A stretch of DNA of 64,000 nt from Clostridia bacterium (GTDB lineage: Bacteria > Bacillota > Clostridia > Oscillospirales > Acutalibacteraceae): NCBI GenBank assembly GCA_024404095.1, contig JAKSQO010000001.1, forward strand, positions 123,577 to 187,576, in the 5' to 3' direction. The notes under the pieces were generated by a model. That model saw only the letters and a list, made by a program, of their open reading frames with translations. It searched no databases and was not told the DNA's origin. Within the stretch, counting starts at the first letter, position 1. Each line of letters starts with the position of its first letter. Positions 17,482-27,648 of the stretch are shown one piece after another. The translations under genes and the position numbers were made by a program.

Positions 17482-18801
17482 TTATTTTTTAGAAACTTGT
17501 ATGTTGTATTCACCATACGCCCAGCACATCTCGCTGTTTCCTGTCTTAAATATAACAGGGAAGCTCTTCTTCTCGCTATCGGGTTTTACGTCGCCGAGCT
17601 GAACAACCGCTTGAAGATTTTCGGATGTAAGTGCCGCAATATCCGCTTTGGGTCCGACAACGGTAATGTGTCTGAGCGGAGTAATATCAAAGCTGTATTT
17701 ATCTTTGTTACCGTCTGAAAACGAAAGATTTGAATTACGAAGTGTCAGAGTTGTTGATGTAAACGCTGATGTATCGAGATTAGCAGAAACAGAATTTACC
17801 GTTCCGCTGTATTTGATTCCGTTATCTATCGCAGAGTTATCGCTTACATATTTTGATATTTCCTCTGCGGTAAATTTAAAGCTCTTATTATCCGGAGAAA
17901 CCTTGCTTAAATCAATTACACCGATTGAAATTTTTTCAGGGAGTTCAATACCGTCCTTAGTCTGAAGCACCGAGAAAGTCAGTTCATTGTAGCTGAGTGT
18001 GTATTTCAAAAAATTTTTAAGATTCTCTGACGGTGCATTGATAATGTCAACGTCTGTATTGATTTTTTCATTCTTATAAACACAGAGATGAACAGGAATA
18101 ATATAATCGTTGTCCTTGTTCTTTGAAATGTTGAGAAAATCAACATACTTTACATTATCATCAAAAGAGAGCTTGGCTTCGACCGTTGAGCTGACAGAAA
18201 GTGTGCGATCAATAGTTATATCAGCATAAACCTTCTTAATTCTATCAACCTCAGTCTTTGCACCGCTTATAAGAGCAGTAGTCTGTGTAAGAATGATATC
18301 ATCGTTATTGAATTCGAGTCCGTCCTCAGTAAGCTTCTGCGGACTGTTGACAATTCTCGGTTCAACGGGAACTTCAACATTCTTTACAAGCTTATCAAAG
18401 TAAACCTCCATATAGCTGTTTGAAAGCTCAACAACGTTATAATCGGAATTGCTGTCCTTCGGGACCGCTTTTATCTGAAGTGTATATTTACCTGCTGTAT
18501 CAACATAAGCGGTGTCTGCAGTAACAACAAAATCATCAGCAGAAAGCACACCGACAACATATCTTTTTCCCTCAACAGTAATATCGACTTTAAAATTGTC
18601 GGCACCAAATCCCTGCAGACCGTATTGACTCAAAGCAGAGCTGTTAAGTGTAACAGGAACATCCTTAATTGTTTCATCAACAATCGGGGAAAACTGAGTT
18701 GCAACTATAACCCAGAATATTACCGCACAGACAATTGAAAATACAACAAGGAATTTTGTATTTGAAAACAAGCCTCTCAGTTTAACTATCTTTGTATTCA
18801 T
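17482..18801 (-). CDS. cdaR: CdaR-like YbbR-domain protein
   Basis: Membrane-anchored regulator of the diadenylate cyclase CdaA. A membrane helix at residues about 16-33 is followed by four extracytoplasmic YbbR-type beta repeats (for example VEVPVEPRIVNSPQKL and the terminal YNIQVSKK). At 439 aa it has the expected length. Its ATG overlaps the cdaA stop by 4 bases, as in other Firmicutes. The usual third gene, glmM, does not follow; a terminator does. Confidence 0.92.
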   Translation of the reverse strand: MNTKIVKLRGLFSNTKFLVVFSIVCAVIFWVIVATQFSPIVDETIKDVPVTLNSSALSQYGLQGFGADNFKVDITVEGKRYVVGVLSADDFVVTADTAYVDTAGKYTLQIKAVPKDSNSDYNVVELSNSYMEVYFDKLVKNVEVPVEPRIVNSPQKLTEDGLEFNNDDIILTQTTALISGAKTEVDRIKKVYADITIDRTLSVSSTVEAKLSFDDNVKYVDFLNISKNKDNDYIIPVHLCVYKNEKINTDVDIINAPSENLKNFLKYTLSYNELTFSVLQTKDGIELPEKISIGVIDLSKVSPDNKSFKFTAEEISKYVSDNSAIDNGIKYSGTVNSVSANLDTSAFTSTTLTLRNSNLSFSDGNKDKYSFDITPLRHITVVGPKADIAALTSENLQAVVQLGDVKPDSEKKSFPVIFKTGNSEMCWAYGEYNIQVSKK

Positions 18802-19694
18802 TTATTTCGCTTCTCCTTAATTTTTGATTTAATTAAGGCAGGCAAAGAATTCTTTACCATGTCGTTGGTGTTCGGGAGAATATAGCCCATAAGACGTTCA
18901 ATAAGAATACCGTCAGAGATATCCCTCTCCATTTTACCCTCAACGGAAATTGAAATTTTTCCTGTTTCCTCAGAAACAACAACTACAACCGCATCGCTGT
19001 TTTCCGTAATACCGAGAGAAGCACGGTGTCTTGTGCCGAGCTCGCTGCTGAGCCTGTTGTTTTCAGTAAGCGGAAGTATACAGCCTGCCGAAAGAACCCG
19101 TCCGTCTCTGATAACAACAGCGCCGTCGTGGAGCGGTGAATTCGGGAAAAACAATGAACCGATAAGCTCTTTTGAAACCTTTGCTTCAACCGTTGTGCCT
19201 GTTTTTACAACATCACCGAGCTGAGTATCACGCTCAAAAACAATAAGCGCACCGATTTTCTTCTCACTCATATCATTGCAGGCTTTGCAAATTTCAAGAA
19301 TTGCTCTTTTCTTACGCTCATAAAGAGCGTCACCCTGCTGTGCACCGAAGAAGTTAAAAAATCCGAGCTTACTTCGTCCCATCGTTTCAAGTGCGTGACG
19401 GATTTCAGGTGCAAACAGAATAATAAGCACAAGAATAAAATCACTAAGCAAAGTTTTAAAAAGGAAAGTGCTCGCCTGCATATGCAGAAGGCTGATAACG
19501 CCGAATACAACTCCTACAAGAACAAGGCCCTTAACAATCTGAATGCCACGTGTCTGTCTGAGCATTTTGATTGCATTAAAAATAAGGAACGCAACAAGAG
19601 CGATATCAAGCGTATCAATAATTATATCGTATGATTGTATCAGCGAAGTAAGCTTTTCTATAAACAAGCTGATATTTTCAGTTATTTCTTTCAT
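18798..19694 (-). CDS. cdaA: Diadenylate cyclase CdaA
   Basis: Makes the second messenger cyclic di-AMP from two ATP. Three N-terminal membrane helices (about 29-44, 53-70, 83-95) precede the DAC catalytic domain, with the DGA motif at 190-192 and GTRHR at 220-224. At 298 aa it is slightly longer than usual. It is coupled to cdaR and follows ispF by 25 bases. Confidence 0.97.
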   Translation of the reverse strand: MKEITENISLFIEKLTSLIQSYDIIIDTLDIALVAFLIFNAIKMLRQTRGIQIVKGLVLVGVVFGVISLLHMQASTFLFKTLLSDFILVLIILFAPEIRHALETMGRSKLGFFNFFGAQQGDALYERKKRAILEICKACNDMSEKKIGALIVFERDTQLGDVVKTGTTVEAKVSKELIGSLFFPNSPLHDGAVVIRDGRVLSAGCILPLTENNRLSSELGTRHRASLGITENSDAVVVVVSEETGKISISVEGKMERDISDGILIERLMGYILPNTNDMVKNSLPALIKSKIKEKRNK

Positions 19695-19719
19695 AATCAG
19701 TTCCGACCTTTATGAATAA

Positions 19720-20193
19720 TCATTTTTCATCAATAAGGCATACGCAATGTGCCGCCATACCCTCACCTGTTCCGGTGAAGCCAAGACCTTCTTCGGTAGT
19801 AGCCTTTACGCTGACAGAGTCAATATGAACACCGATAGCCGCAGCGATTTTATTTCTCATTTCGGGGATAAAAGGCTTAAGCTTCGGTCTCTGAGCAAGC
19901 ACGGTTGCGTCAATATTTATAATGCGGTAGCCATACTCGTCCAGTCTGTCGGCAACAGCCTTGAGAAGTAAAAGACTGTCCGCATCCTTGTATTTCGGGT
20001 CATTATCCGGAAACATACAACCGATATCGCCAAGCGCCGCCGCGCCGAGAAGCGAATCGCTGATTGCGTGAAGCAGAACGTCAGCATCGGAATGTCCGAG
20101 TAAGCCTTTTTCATATTCAATTTCAACACCGCCGAGTATAAGCTTTCTTCCCTCGCAAAGGCGGTGAACATCATAGCCGTGACCTATTCTCAT
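19720..20193 (-). CDS. ispF: 2-C-methyl-D-erythritol 2,4-cyclodiphosphate synthase
   Basis: Fifth step of the non-mevalonate isoprenoid pathway. At 157 aa it is complete. The metal-binding [12 protein letters not shown], the conserved [17 protein letters not shown] and the CDP-binding [11 protein letters not shown] are all intact. The pathway's last enzyme, IspH, is found at the right edge of the window. ispF overlaps the upstream toprim gene by 4 bases. Confidence 0.97.
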   Translation of the reverse strand: MRIGHGYDVHRLCEGRKLILGGVEIEYEKGLLGHSDADVLLHAISDSLLGAAALGDIGCMFPDNDPKYKDADSLLLLKAVADRLDEYGYRIINIDATVLAQRPKLKPFIPEMRNKIAAAIGVHIDSVSVKATTEEGLGFTGTGEGMAAHCVCLIDEK

Positions 20194-20789
20194 ATTTCTT
20201 CCTCCGCACTCTTTATGACCGCATTCTTATAATCGTCATAGGTCATAAAAATATTTATCAGTTCAAGCATTGCGTTTGCAGTCATTCTTTCGGGTAAATC
20301 AAGATATTTAAGAAATTTTTTTCTTCTTATTGAGCTTTCAGCTCCGCCGCTCAACCCGTCATTAAACAAATCTGTTTTTGTAACAAGCCTTTTTTCAGAA
20401 GCAGGCACTTCCTCACAACCTACGCCTGCCTGTCTCAGCGCCGACTCAATTACTTCCTTTGAAACACCCTCAACACCGAGCTTACCCTCTTTTGAAGGAG
20501 AATCCTTCCTTTTTTCTTTTCCGAGTATATCGGGAATATATGCGTTAACTATGTACTTATTGTTAACAATTGATGAAATAAATGAGCGAATAAAGAATCC
20601 TGCCGAATCGCTGTCGGTAAGAATCAGCAGACCCTTTTCCTCGGCGAGTCGTCTTATAAGCTTCTGCTTTTCCTTATCCTTGAAAATTCCGAAGCCCTCC
20701 GTCTCAATTATAACGCCGTCAATTATCGAAGACAGCTTTATTTTGTCATATCTTCCTTCAACAATAACCGCTCTGTCTACTTTTATCAT
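20190..20789 (-). CDS. RNase M5-like toprim nuclease (with DUF4093)
   Basis: A 199-aa protein with an N-terminal toprim domain: the catalytic Glu lies in [13 protein letters not shown] and the DxD in [11 protein letters not shown]. The C-terminal half ([17 protein letters not shown]) matches the DUF4093 extension seen in RNase M5 proteins, which mature 5S rRNA. It lies between holA and ispF rather than beside ksgA, its more common neighbour, so the M5 name is probable but not certain. Confidence 0.82.
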   Translation of the reverse strand: MIKVDRAVIVEGRYDKIKLSSIIDGVIIETEGFGIFKDKEKQKLIRRLAEEKGLLILTDSDSAGFFIRSFISSIVNNKYIVNAYIPDILGKEKRKDSPSKEGKLGVEGVSKEVIESALRQAGVGCEEVPASEKRLVTKTDLFNDGLSGGAESSIRRKKFLKYLDLPERMTANAMLELINIFMTYDDYKNAVIKSAEEEI

Positions 20790-21832
20790 AGTTTTTCACC
20801 GTTTGACACAAGCAGAAGCCGTGTTATTGTCTGTTCAAGGATAAGTCTTCCGTCAACAGCCGAGCTTTTAAGCAGAGTATCTGCCTCCGAAAGAATATCA
20901 AGAAAGCTTCTGAGCTGTGAAATGGAATACTTTGAAGCGGAACGACCGCCGTTTGTAAGACGGAATTCCTTATTTTTATAGTTAAAATCCTTTGCCGCTT
21001 CCTCTGCACGCATTCCGCCCGAGATATAAACCTTTGCACGGTACATATCAATATACGGAGTCATTATTGCTCCGAGTATGCTTATCGGTTCTTCTCTCAT
21101 ATAGAAAAGAGTATCGAGAATCGACATTGCCAAATCGCAGTTATTGGCAGTCAACGCTTTTGCAAGGTCAAATGCCCTCGCCTGCATATTTTTTACAACA
21201 ACGGCATCAATATCCGCCTTAGTAACTGTGCCCTCTTTTTTGAAAGCACAGATTTTTTCAAGCTCATTGATGATAACCGTCATATCATCGCCGATAAGTG
21301 AAATCAGATAATTAGCCTCAGACGCACCGAAAATGCAGTTTCTGTCCTTAGCGCCCTTTTCAATCAGCTTAATAAGCTGTGCCGCACCTGCGTGTAAAAA
21401 GCAGACTGAGGTGCCGAATTTATCAATCAGGGCAAGCATTTTTTTTCCCTTTGCTGACTTCATGTTGACCTCAAGAGTCGGAAGTGAAACGATAATCACC
21501 GTTGTATCGGAAATATCTGAAATCAAAGCTTCAAACTTCTCCGATGTGTCCGCATTAAGGCTGTCAACCGGCAAATCCCTGATCAGGATACAACTGTATT
21601 CGCTGAACATCGGCAAAGCCTCTGCCGCATACGAAATCTCAGCCATATCGGCACCCTTGCCGTCATAGGTATGCAGATTAAAATCCGCAAAATCAGCGGG
21701 TACAATTTTTTTCAGCAAAAGATTTGTATAATGCTTGATTAAATATTTTTCTTCACCGTACAGGAAATAAAGATTAGAAAAAGCAGAGCTTTTAATCTGC
21801 ATTTTCAGTTCGCTCTCATTTATTGCGGGCAA
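20786..21832 (-). CDS. holA: DNA polymerase III delta subunit
   Basis: Clamp-loader subunit that opens the beta clamp. The protein (348 aa) has the N-terminal YFLYGEEKYLIKHY and the middle LISLIGDDMTVIINELEKIC region of the family, followed by the C-terminal collar domain. It lies 12 bases downstream of comEC, the same pairing as in Bacillus, and overlaps the next gene by 4 bases. Confidence 0.93.
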   Translation of the reverse strand: MPAINESELKMQIKSSAFSNLYFLYGEEKYLIKHYTNLLLKKIVPADFADFNLHTYDGKGADMAEISYAAEALPMFSEYSCILIRDLPVDSLNADTSEKFEALISDISDTTVIIVSLPTLEVNMKSAKGKKMLALIDKFGTSVCFLHAGAAQLIKLIEKGAKDRNCIFGASEANYLISLIGDDMTVIINELEKICAFKKEGTVTKADIDAVVVKNMQARAFDLAKALTANNCDLAMSILDTLFYMREEPISILGAIMTPYIDMYRAKVYISGGMRAEEAAKDFNYKNKEFRLTNGGRSASKYSISQLRSFLDILSEADTLLKSSAVDGRLILEQTITRLLLVSNGEKL

Positions 21833-21844
21833 ATCAATCTCCTC

Positions 21845-24058
21845 CTATACGTCAATTTTATAATTATTGTTTTTAATTCTGACGTTAATTCCGCCGTATT
21901 TACTGATATCAAATGCTCTGCCGCCGTTTTCGGTAACATAGCTTTTTATCGAATCAGATTTTTTCTTAGCTGAGCTGACAAATACTGCACGGAATTCTGA
22001 AAGATCAATATATTCGGGTAAATATCCGTTGCATACAAGAAAGTCAGCCGAAAGATATTTCTCGGGAATAACAGCTCCCCTGCGAGCTTTGAAAAGAACA
22101 AAAAACGTATTACCGTCAAACTCACAATAAGCATAGGAAGCTTTTTCGTCGCAATTAAATGATATAATTCCGTTCTCCCAAACATTTAAAGTTGAACACG
22201 CTGAAACAATCAGACTATTCTTGTCTGTAACCTGTTCAACCGAATCAGATTTAAGCGGTAAAGCTGTCTTTATAAAGCCGTAATTTTTCAGCAGATACAA
22301 TGTTGAAAAATCTTCTGCCGCATCGCCGTCTGCAATAAGCATCAGATTACCGTCTTTTCTTGTCCGCCTGTTCAGCTCATCCTCTATTGTGTAAATGGAA
22401 TTGTAGCTTTTGGTTTCGCTTTTCAGAAGAATTTTTCTTCCGTTTGCAGTAACAACAACAGCAATTCCGTCACCTACATCAAGCAGATTAACATCAGTCA
22501 ATCCGTTATAATAAAAATAAGAACAAGTTGAAGCAGTCACAATCGTAATTGCCACACCGGCACACGCAAACCTCAGAGCGGTTTTATTCTTTAAGAAAAA
22601 GAGCGAAAAAGCTAATACAAACAGACTGATTATTATTCCTGACTGCCAAAATATATCTGAGGTTGAGATTGATGTTACAGGAAATGCATTTACACTTCTT
22701 ACAATAAACAGGATATATTTTGCAAGTATTCCGCTGATAAATGCTGTCATATCAGAAATAAATTCCACTCTGAATAGAATCGAGGTAATACCTGCGAACA
22801 CCATGCAAAGTGTTGCGGCATAGGTAATAAGCAGATTGGTAATAACCGTAAATATCGAAATATATCCGATAAAGAAAACCGTAACAGGAAGTGAACCGAC
22901 TATCGCACAAAGGCTTACAATAACCGATGTTACAGCAGCCTTTATAAGTCCCGTTGATATTTTTCCGATTATCTTTTTTTCGGCAAACGGCATTACTGAG
23001 ACAATAGCAAGCGTTGCGGTGAACGACATCAAAAAGCCTGTGTCCTCGACAATAAACGGATTTATAATACAAAGAATCAGCACAGCAAAGCCAAGTGAGT
23101 TTAATGAATCCGTCTTTCGATAAAACAGATTACCCGACAAAAACAAAAGCATCATCAGACCCGAACGGCACACAGACGGTGAAAAGCCTGTCAGCGCCAT
23201 AAAGAATACAGTAAACCCGATACAGATTAACGAATTTGTTCTTTTTCGGATTTCAATTCCTTTCAACACGGAGTAAAGTCCCATTACCCATATGGATAAA
23301 TGTAGGCCCGATACTGCAAAAACAGGTGCAATACCTGCCTCGTAAAGCTCACTTTTCGTTTCATCAGATATAAAGCTCTTATCACCAAGCAAAAGTGCCA
23401 CTGCTGTACCGCCGTATTCATTAGGAAGCTTATCAAGAATTCTTGTTTCAATCGCTTTTCTCAGCTTCAAAATCTGATACCTGAGCGGTTTATTATCAGT
23501 TTTCTGAACCGAAACCGCTGCGTCCTCACCGTTACTGTTGCAGTATGCACCGAGATAAACTCCCTTTGAGTGAAAATATCTTTCGATGTCCTCCCCTGCC
23601 GATTTACCTATCAGATAAACGGTTGCCTCAGTTTTTATTCTGTCATAGGGCTCAGCATAAACATCGTTCGGAATTGAAAGTCGTAAATTCGTTTCAACAG
23701 CCTTTCCGTTAATTGAATCAATTCTGATAAGATAATAATATCTTGAATCGGAATATGTCGCATAATCGGTGACCGTACCGCTGATAATGGTCGGTTCGTC
23801 ACTTACAAATGACTGCGCATATTTCAATGAATAATCATTTTCAATTGTGAACAGCATACCACCCGCGACAAGTGCCGCAGCAAGAAAAAACGGAAAAACG
23901 CTTTTTCTTATTTTCTTAAACAGTACGCTGCAAATAAACACAAGAGTGCCGCCTGCGATACAAACAAGTGATATTCTTTCGTCAACCAGAAGCGACAGAA
24001 ATAACACCAGAAACAATGTAAAGCCTGTCAGCGCAAGCGGTCTGTATCTTAAACTCAA
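21845..24058 (-). CDS. comEC: ComEC/Rec2 DNA-uptake channel with degenerate hydrolase domain
   Basis: Inner-membrane protein that passes single-stranded DNA into the cell during transformation. At 737 aa it has an N-terminal soluble OB-like domain (about 55-170), then the competence membrane domain with many helices (AVSGLHLSIWVMGLYSVLKG and FSPSVCRSGLMMLL are family signatures). The C-terminal metallo-beta-lactamase-like domain begins at LLDVGDG (about 525), but the HxHxDH metal motif is replaced by DGDAAED near residue 577. The start is TTG, overlapping the upstream stop (TTGA), with no clear ribosome-binding site. Confidence 0.9.
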   Translation of the reverse strand: MSLRYRPLALTGFTLFLVLFLSLLVDERISLVCIAGGTLVFICSVLFKKIRKSVFPFFLAAALVAGGMLFTIENDYSLKYAQSFVSDEPTIISGTVTDYATYSDSRYYYLIRIDSINGKAVETNLRLSIPNDVYAEPYDRIKTEATVYLIGKSAGEDIERYFHSKGVYLGAYCNSNGEDAAVSVQKTDNKPLRYQILKLRKAIETRILDKLPNEYGGTAVALLLGDKSFISDETKSELYEAGIAPVFAVSGLHLSIWVMGLYSVLKGIEIRKRTNSLICIGFTVFFMALTGFSPSVCRSGLMMLLFLSGNLFYRKTDSLNSLGFAVLILCIINPFIVEDTGFLMSFTATLAIVSVMPFAEKKIIGKISTGLIKAAVTSVIVSLCAIVGSLPVTVFFIGYISIFTVITNLLITYAATLCMVFAGITSILFRVEFISDMTAFISGILAKYILFIVRSVNAFPVTSISTSDIFWQSGIIISLFVLAFSLFFLKNKTALRFACAGVAITIVTASTCSYFYYNGLTDVNLLDVGDGIAVVVTANGRKILLKSETKSYNSIYTIEDELNRRTRKDGNLMLIADGDAAEDFSTLYLLKNYGFIKTALPLKSDSVEQVTDKNSLIVSACSTLNVWENGIISFNCDEKASYAYCEFDGNTFFVLFKARRGAVIPEKYLSADFLVCNGYLPEYIDLSEFRAVFVSSAKKKSDSIKSYVTENGGRAFDISKYGGINVRIKNNNYKIDV

Positions 24059-24597
24059 TTTTTAATAAGAGGAAGCTCGCCGAGAACTGTAAGGTCGGGA
24101 CGATGTGCTGCATCACCCTCGGCAAGAACAGCAGTTTTTGCAACTGTAATAACGTCAAATTTTTCAACAAGCTGCTCAACTGCGCTGAGCGATTCACCTG
24201 TTGAGATAACGTCATCAACAATAATAATCTTTTTGCCGCGCATAAGCTCTCCCTCTGCACCGTCAAGATAAAGCATCTGCTCAGACTGAGTTGTGATTGA
24301 TCTTACTGTGATAGAAACCGGATTCTGCATATAAACCTTTGGCTTTTTACGTACAACAATGTACTTCTTGCCGCTCTGACGTGACATCTCATATGCAAGA
24401 GGAATGCTCTTTGCCTCGGGAGTTACGATATAATCAAAGTCCCCGGGAATCTTGGCAAGAAGCTCCTTTGCGCAAGCTTCAGTAAGTTCAACATCACCGA
24501 ACATAATGAAGCCGGCGATAGAAAGCTCGTCATTGAGCTTGCAGATAGGAAGCTCTCTTTCAAGACCTGCGATTGTCATTTTATAAAACTTATCCAT
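24055..24597 (-). CDS. Phosphoribosyltransferase, adenine/xanthine type
   Basis: Transfers ribose-5-phosphate from PRPP, probably to a purine base. The PRPP-binding loop KIIIVDDVISTGES is clear and the protein (180 aa) resembles adenine/xanthine phosphoribosyltransferases in the hood and YIVTPEAKSIPLAYEM segments. The exact base cannot be told from the sequence. It is coupled to comEC by a 4-base overlap and follows hinT by 23 bases. Confidence 0.85.
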   Translation of the reverse strand: MDKFYKMTIAGLERELPICKLNDELSIAGFIMFGDVELTEACAKELLAKIPGDFDYIVTPEAKSIPLAYEMSRQSGKKYIVVRKKPKVYMQNPVSITVRSITTQSEQMLYLDGAEGELMRGKKIIIVDDVISTGESLSAVEQLVEKFDVITVAKTAVLAEGDAAHRPDLTVLGELPLIKN

Positions 24598-24620
24598 TAT
24601 TATTACTTCCTTTCAAATAA

Positions 24621-24959
24621 TCAGCCTGCCGGCCATGTAAATTCTCTTCCGCCCATAAGGTGAAAATGAAGATGCTTTACTGTCTGTCCTGCACTGTCAC
24701 CGCAGTTGTTTACGATACGGAAGCCGTCATCAAGACCTGCTTCCTTTGCGATTTTAGCGGCAACCTCAAAAATGTGAGCAACAACAGCGCTGTTTGTCTC
24801 GTCAATTTCAGCAGCTGATTTAATATGCTCCTTCGGGATAATAAGAACATGAACGGGAGCCTGCGGTTCAATATCCTTGAACGCGTAAACAAGCTCATCC
24901 TCATAGACCTTTGCTGAGGGGATTTCACCGTTTATAATACTGCAGAATAAGCAATCCAT
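24621..24959 (-). CDS. HIT family purine-nucleoside phosphoramidase (HinT-like)
   Basis: Small (112 aa) HIT protein. The histidine triad HLHFHLMGG near the C-terminus is the catalytic site, and the N-terminal CLFCSIINGEIPSAKVYED is typical of the HinT branch. It lies 11 bases downstream of alaS, and HinT enzymes hydrolyse aminoacyl-adenylates made by tRNA synthetases, so the pairing is biochemically sensible. Confidence 0.95.
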   Translation of the reverse strand: MDCLFCSIINGEIPSAKVYEDELVYAFKDIEPQAPVHVLIIPKEHIKSAAEIDETNSAVVAHIFEVAAKIAKEAGLDDGFRIVNNCGDSAGQTVKHLHFHLMGGREFTWPAG

Positions 24960-24970
24960 GATAACCCTCC

Positions 24971-27610
24971 TTATTTTATAAGCGAAGCAACAATATCATT
25001 TACAGCTGCTATCGCATCATTTACCTTGTCAATATCCTTTGCGCCTGCCATAGCGAAGTCAGGCTTACCGCCGCCGTTACCGCCCGCCTTCTGTGCAACA
25101 GCTCTTACAACGTCGCCTGCTTTAACGCCTGCCTTAACTGCGTCCTTACCGCAGGAAGCGGCAAAGTTTGCGCTGCCCTTAGCCTTGTTGAGAGCGGCAA
25201 GAACACAGACAACATTGTCGCCCTTTTCCTTAGCCTTGTCTGAAAGCTGACGAAGCTCGTCAACTGTAACCTCGCCCGCAACAGCGGCAATAACATTAAG
25301 ACCGCCTATTTCGGTTACATTGTCAAAAAGACTGCCTGAACGCATATTTGTAAGCTGAGCGGTAAGAGATTCGATTTCCTTATCCTTTTCTCTCATCTCG
25401 TTGACAACAGCATTTGCTTTCTTCTCAAGGTCAGCAACATTTGCAACCTTAAGAGCCTTAGCTGAATTTGCAAGAACAGAATTGAGTGAGTCGATGTATT
25501 TCAGAACACCTGTACCTGTAACAGCCTCAATACGTCTTACACCTGCGGCAACTGATGTTTCGGAAATAATCTTGAACAGACCGAGATTGCCTGTATTTGA
25601 AACGTGAGTACCGCCGCAAAGCTCTGTTGAGAAGTCGCCTGCCTTAACAACACGAACAACATCGCCGTACTTCTCACCGAAGAGTGCCATTGCGCCTGTC
25701 TTCTTTGCTTCCTCAATCGGCATCTCTGTCATTGTAACAGAAGCTGCAGAAAGAATAACGTCATTTACCTTCTTTTCAACAACTGCAAGTTCCTCAGCTG
25801 TCATAGCAGAGAAATGTGAGAAGTCGAAGCGGACAGCATTTTCATTTACGAGCTGACCTGCCTGCTCAACGTGTGAGCCGAGTGTATCTCTGAGAGCAGC
25901 CTGAAGAAGATGTGCAGCTGTATGGTTTCTTGCAATTGAGCCTCTGCGCTGAGCGTCAACTGAAGTCTTAACAGTATCGCCGAGCTTAGCATTGTCACCG
26001 TCAATGATTCTGCCGTAGTGAAGGAATACACCGTCATTTGTCTTAGCTGTATTCTCAACCTCAAACTTAAAGCCATCACCGAGAATAACACCGGTATCGC
26101 CAACCTGTCCGCCGCTCTCGGCATAGAAAGAGGTTTTGTCAGTTACAACAGCGGCATCAACGCCGTTTTCAAGGTTATCACAACGGATTCCGTCTGTAAT
26201 AATAGCAATAACCCTGCCCTCAGCTTCTGTTGAATCATAGCCGAGGAACTCTGTCTTTTCAATTCCCTTGGTGGCAACGCCCTTGTCGTTCCAGCCCTCG
26301 GCACCTGCGCCCTTGTGTGCATCACGTGAACGCTTTCTCTGCTCAAGAACAAGCTCCTTAAACTTCTCCTCGTCAACGGTCATGCCCTTTTCCTCGAGGA
26401 TTTCCTTTGTGAGGTCAATCGGGAAGCCGAATGTATCCTGAAGCTTAAATGCGTCAGTGGCATCAAGCTCCTTTGACTCCGAGTTTTCTATCATTTCATT
26501 GAGAACGGAAAGACCTGCATCAATTGTTCTGTTGAAGCTCTCCTCCTCTGTGCTGATTACGTTGACAATGAAATCACGCTTTTCAACAAGGTTAGGATAA
26601 GCATTTTTATTTTCGTTAATAACAGTATCACATACCTCCGCAAGGAAAGGACGGTTGATACCTAAAAGTCTGCCGTGACGCGCGGCACGTCTTAACAGAC
26701 GGCGAAGAACATAGCCGCGGCCGCTGTTTGACGGCATTACACCGTCACCAATCATAAATGTTGTTGAACGGATATGGTCGGTAACAACACGGAGAGAAAC
26801 GTCAGCCTTTTCGTCAGCGTGATACTCAACATTGGCAATCTTTATGATATGCTTCATAATATTCTGAACGGTATCAACCTCAAAAAGGTTGTCAACACCC
26901 TGAGCAATGCAGGCAAGTCTTTCAAGACCCATACCTGTATCAATATTCGGATGAGCAAGCGGTGTATAATTGTTCTTGCCGTCATTTTCAAACTGAGTGA
27001 AAACGAGGTTCCAGAACTCAACATAACGGTCGCACTCACAGCCTACCTTGCAGTCAGGCTTACCGCAGCCGTACTTTTCACCGCGGTCATAGTAAATCTC
27101 GGAACAGGGTCCGCAGGGACCTGCGCCATGCTCCCAGAAGTTATCCTCCTTGCCGAATCGAACCATATGATCCTCTTTGACACCGATTTTCTTTGTCCAG
27201 ATGTCATAAGCCTCATCATCATCGAGATAAACGCTGATATAAAGTCTTTCGGGATCCATCTCCATAACCTTTGTGCAGAACTCCCACGCCCATTCGATTG
27301 CTTCGTTCTTGAAGTAGTTGCCGAATGAGAAGTTACCGAGCATCTCGAAGAATGTTCCGTGACGTGCAGTCTTGCCGACGTTTTCAATATCAGGTGTACG
27401 GATACACTTCTGACAGGTCGTAACACGGTATGCAGGCGGTGTGATTTCGCCTGTGAAATACTTCTTCATCGGTGACATACCGGCATTGATAAGAAGAAGA
27501 CTCTTATCGCCCTGTGGTATGAGCGAAAAGCTCGGAAGACGAAGGTGCTCCTTTGTCTCGTAAAACGAGAGAAATTTCTCTCTTAATTCATTTAATCCTG
27601 TCCATTCCAT
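24971..27610 (-). CDS. alaS: Alanyl-tRNA synthetase
   Basis: Charges tRNA-Ala. At 879 aa it is full length: N-terminal class II catalytic domain (FLSFYETKEHLRLPSFSLIP, then the motif 2 region), tRNA-recognition helices, the editing domain with HTAAHLLQAAL and the CGGTHVSNTG zinc motif, and the C-terminal DHHA1-like domain ending in GNGGGKPDFAMAG. No T-box leader is visible in the 57-base gap upstream; a promoter lies there instead. Confidence 0.98.
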   Translation of the reverse strand: MEWTGLNELREKFLSFYETKEHLRLPSFSLIPQGDKSLLLINAGMSPMKKYFTGEITPPAYRVTTCQKCIRTPDIENVGKTARHGTFFEMLGNFSFGNYFKNEAIEWAWEFCTKVMEMDPERLYISVYLDDDEAYDIWTKKIGVKEDHMVRFGKEDNFWEHGAGPCGPCSEIYYDRGEKYGCGKPDCKVGCECDRYVEFWNLVFTQFENDGKNNYTPLAHPNIDTGMGLERLACIAQGVDNLFEVDTVQNIMKHIIKIANVEYHADEKADVSLRVVTDHIRSTTFMIGDGVMPSNSGRGYVLRRLLRRAARHGRLLGINRPFLAEVCDTVINENKNAYPNLVEKRDFIVNVISTEEESFNRTIDAGLSVLNEMIENSESKELDATDAFKLQDTFGFPIDLTKEILEEKGMTVDEEKFKELVLEQRKRSRDAHKGAGAEGWNDKGVATKGIEKTEFLGYDSTEAEGRVIAIITDGIRCDNLENGVDAAVVTDKTSFYAESGGQVGDTGVILGDGFKFEVENTAKTNDGVFLHYGRIIDGDNAKLGDTVKTSVDAQRRGSIARNHTAAHLLQAALRDTLGSHVEQAGQLVNENAVRFDFSHFSAMTAEELAVVEKKVNDVILSAASVTMTEMPIEEAKKTGAMALFGEKYGDVVRVVKAGDFSTELCGGTHVSNTGNLGLFKIISETSVAAGVRRIEAVTGTGVLKYIDSLNSVLANSAKALKVANVADLEKKANAVVNEMREKDKEIESLTAQLTNMRSGSLFDNVTEIGGLNVIAAVAGEVTVDELRQLSDKAKEKGDNVVCVLAALNKAKGSANFAASCGKDAVKAGVKAGDVVRAVAQKAGGNGGGKPDFAMAGAKDIDKVNDAIAAVNDIVASLIK

Positions 27611-27648
27611 AACTAAAATCTCCTAAAAGATAAAATAAATAACATATA

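Noticed and set aside
26774..27328. Plus-strand open frame opposite alaS
   Set aside because: It is fully antisense to the catalytic region of alaS and has no family pattern.
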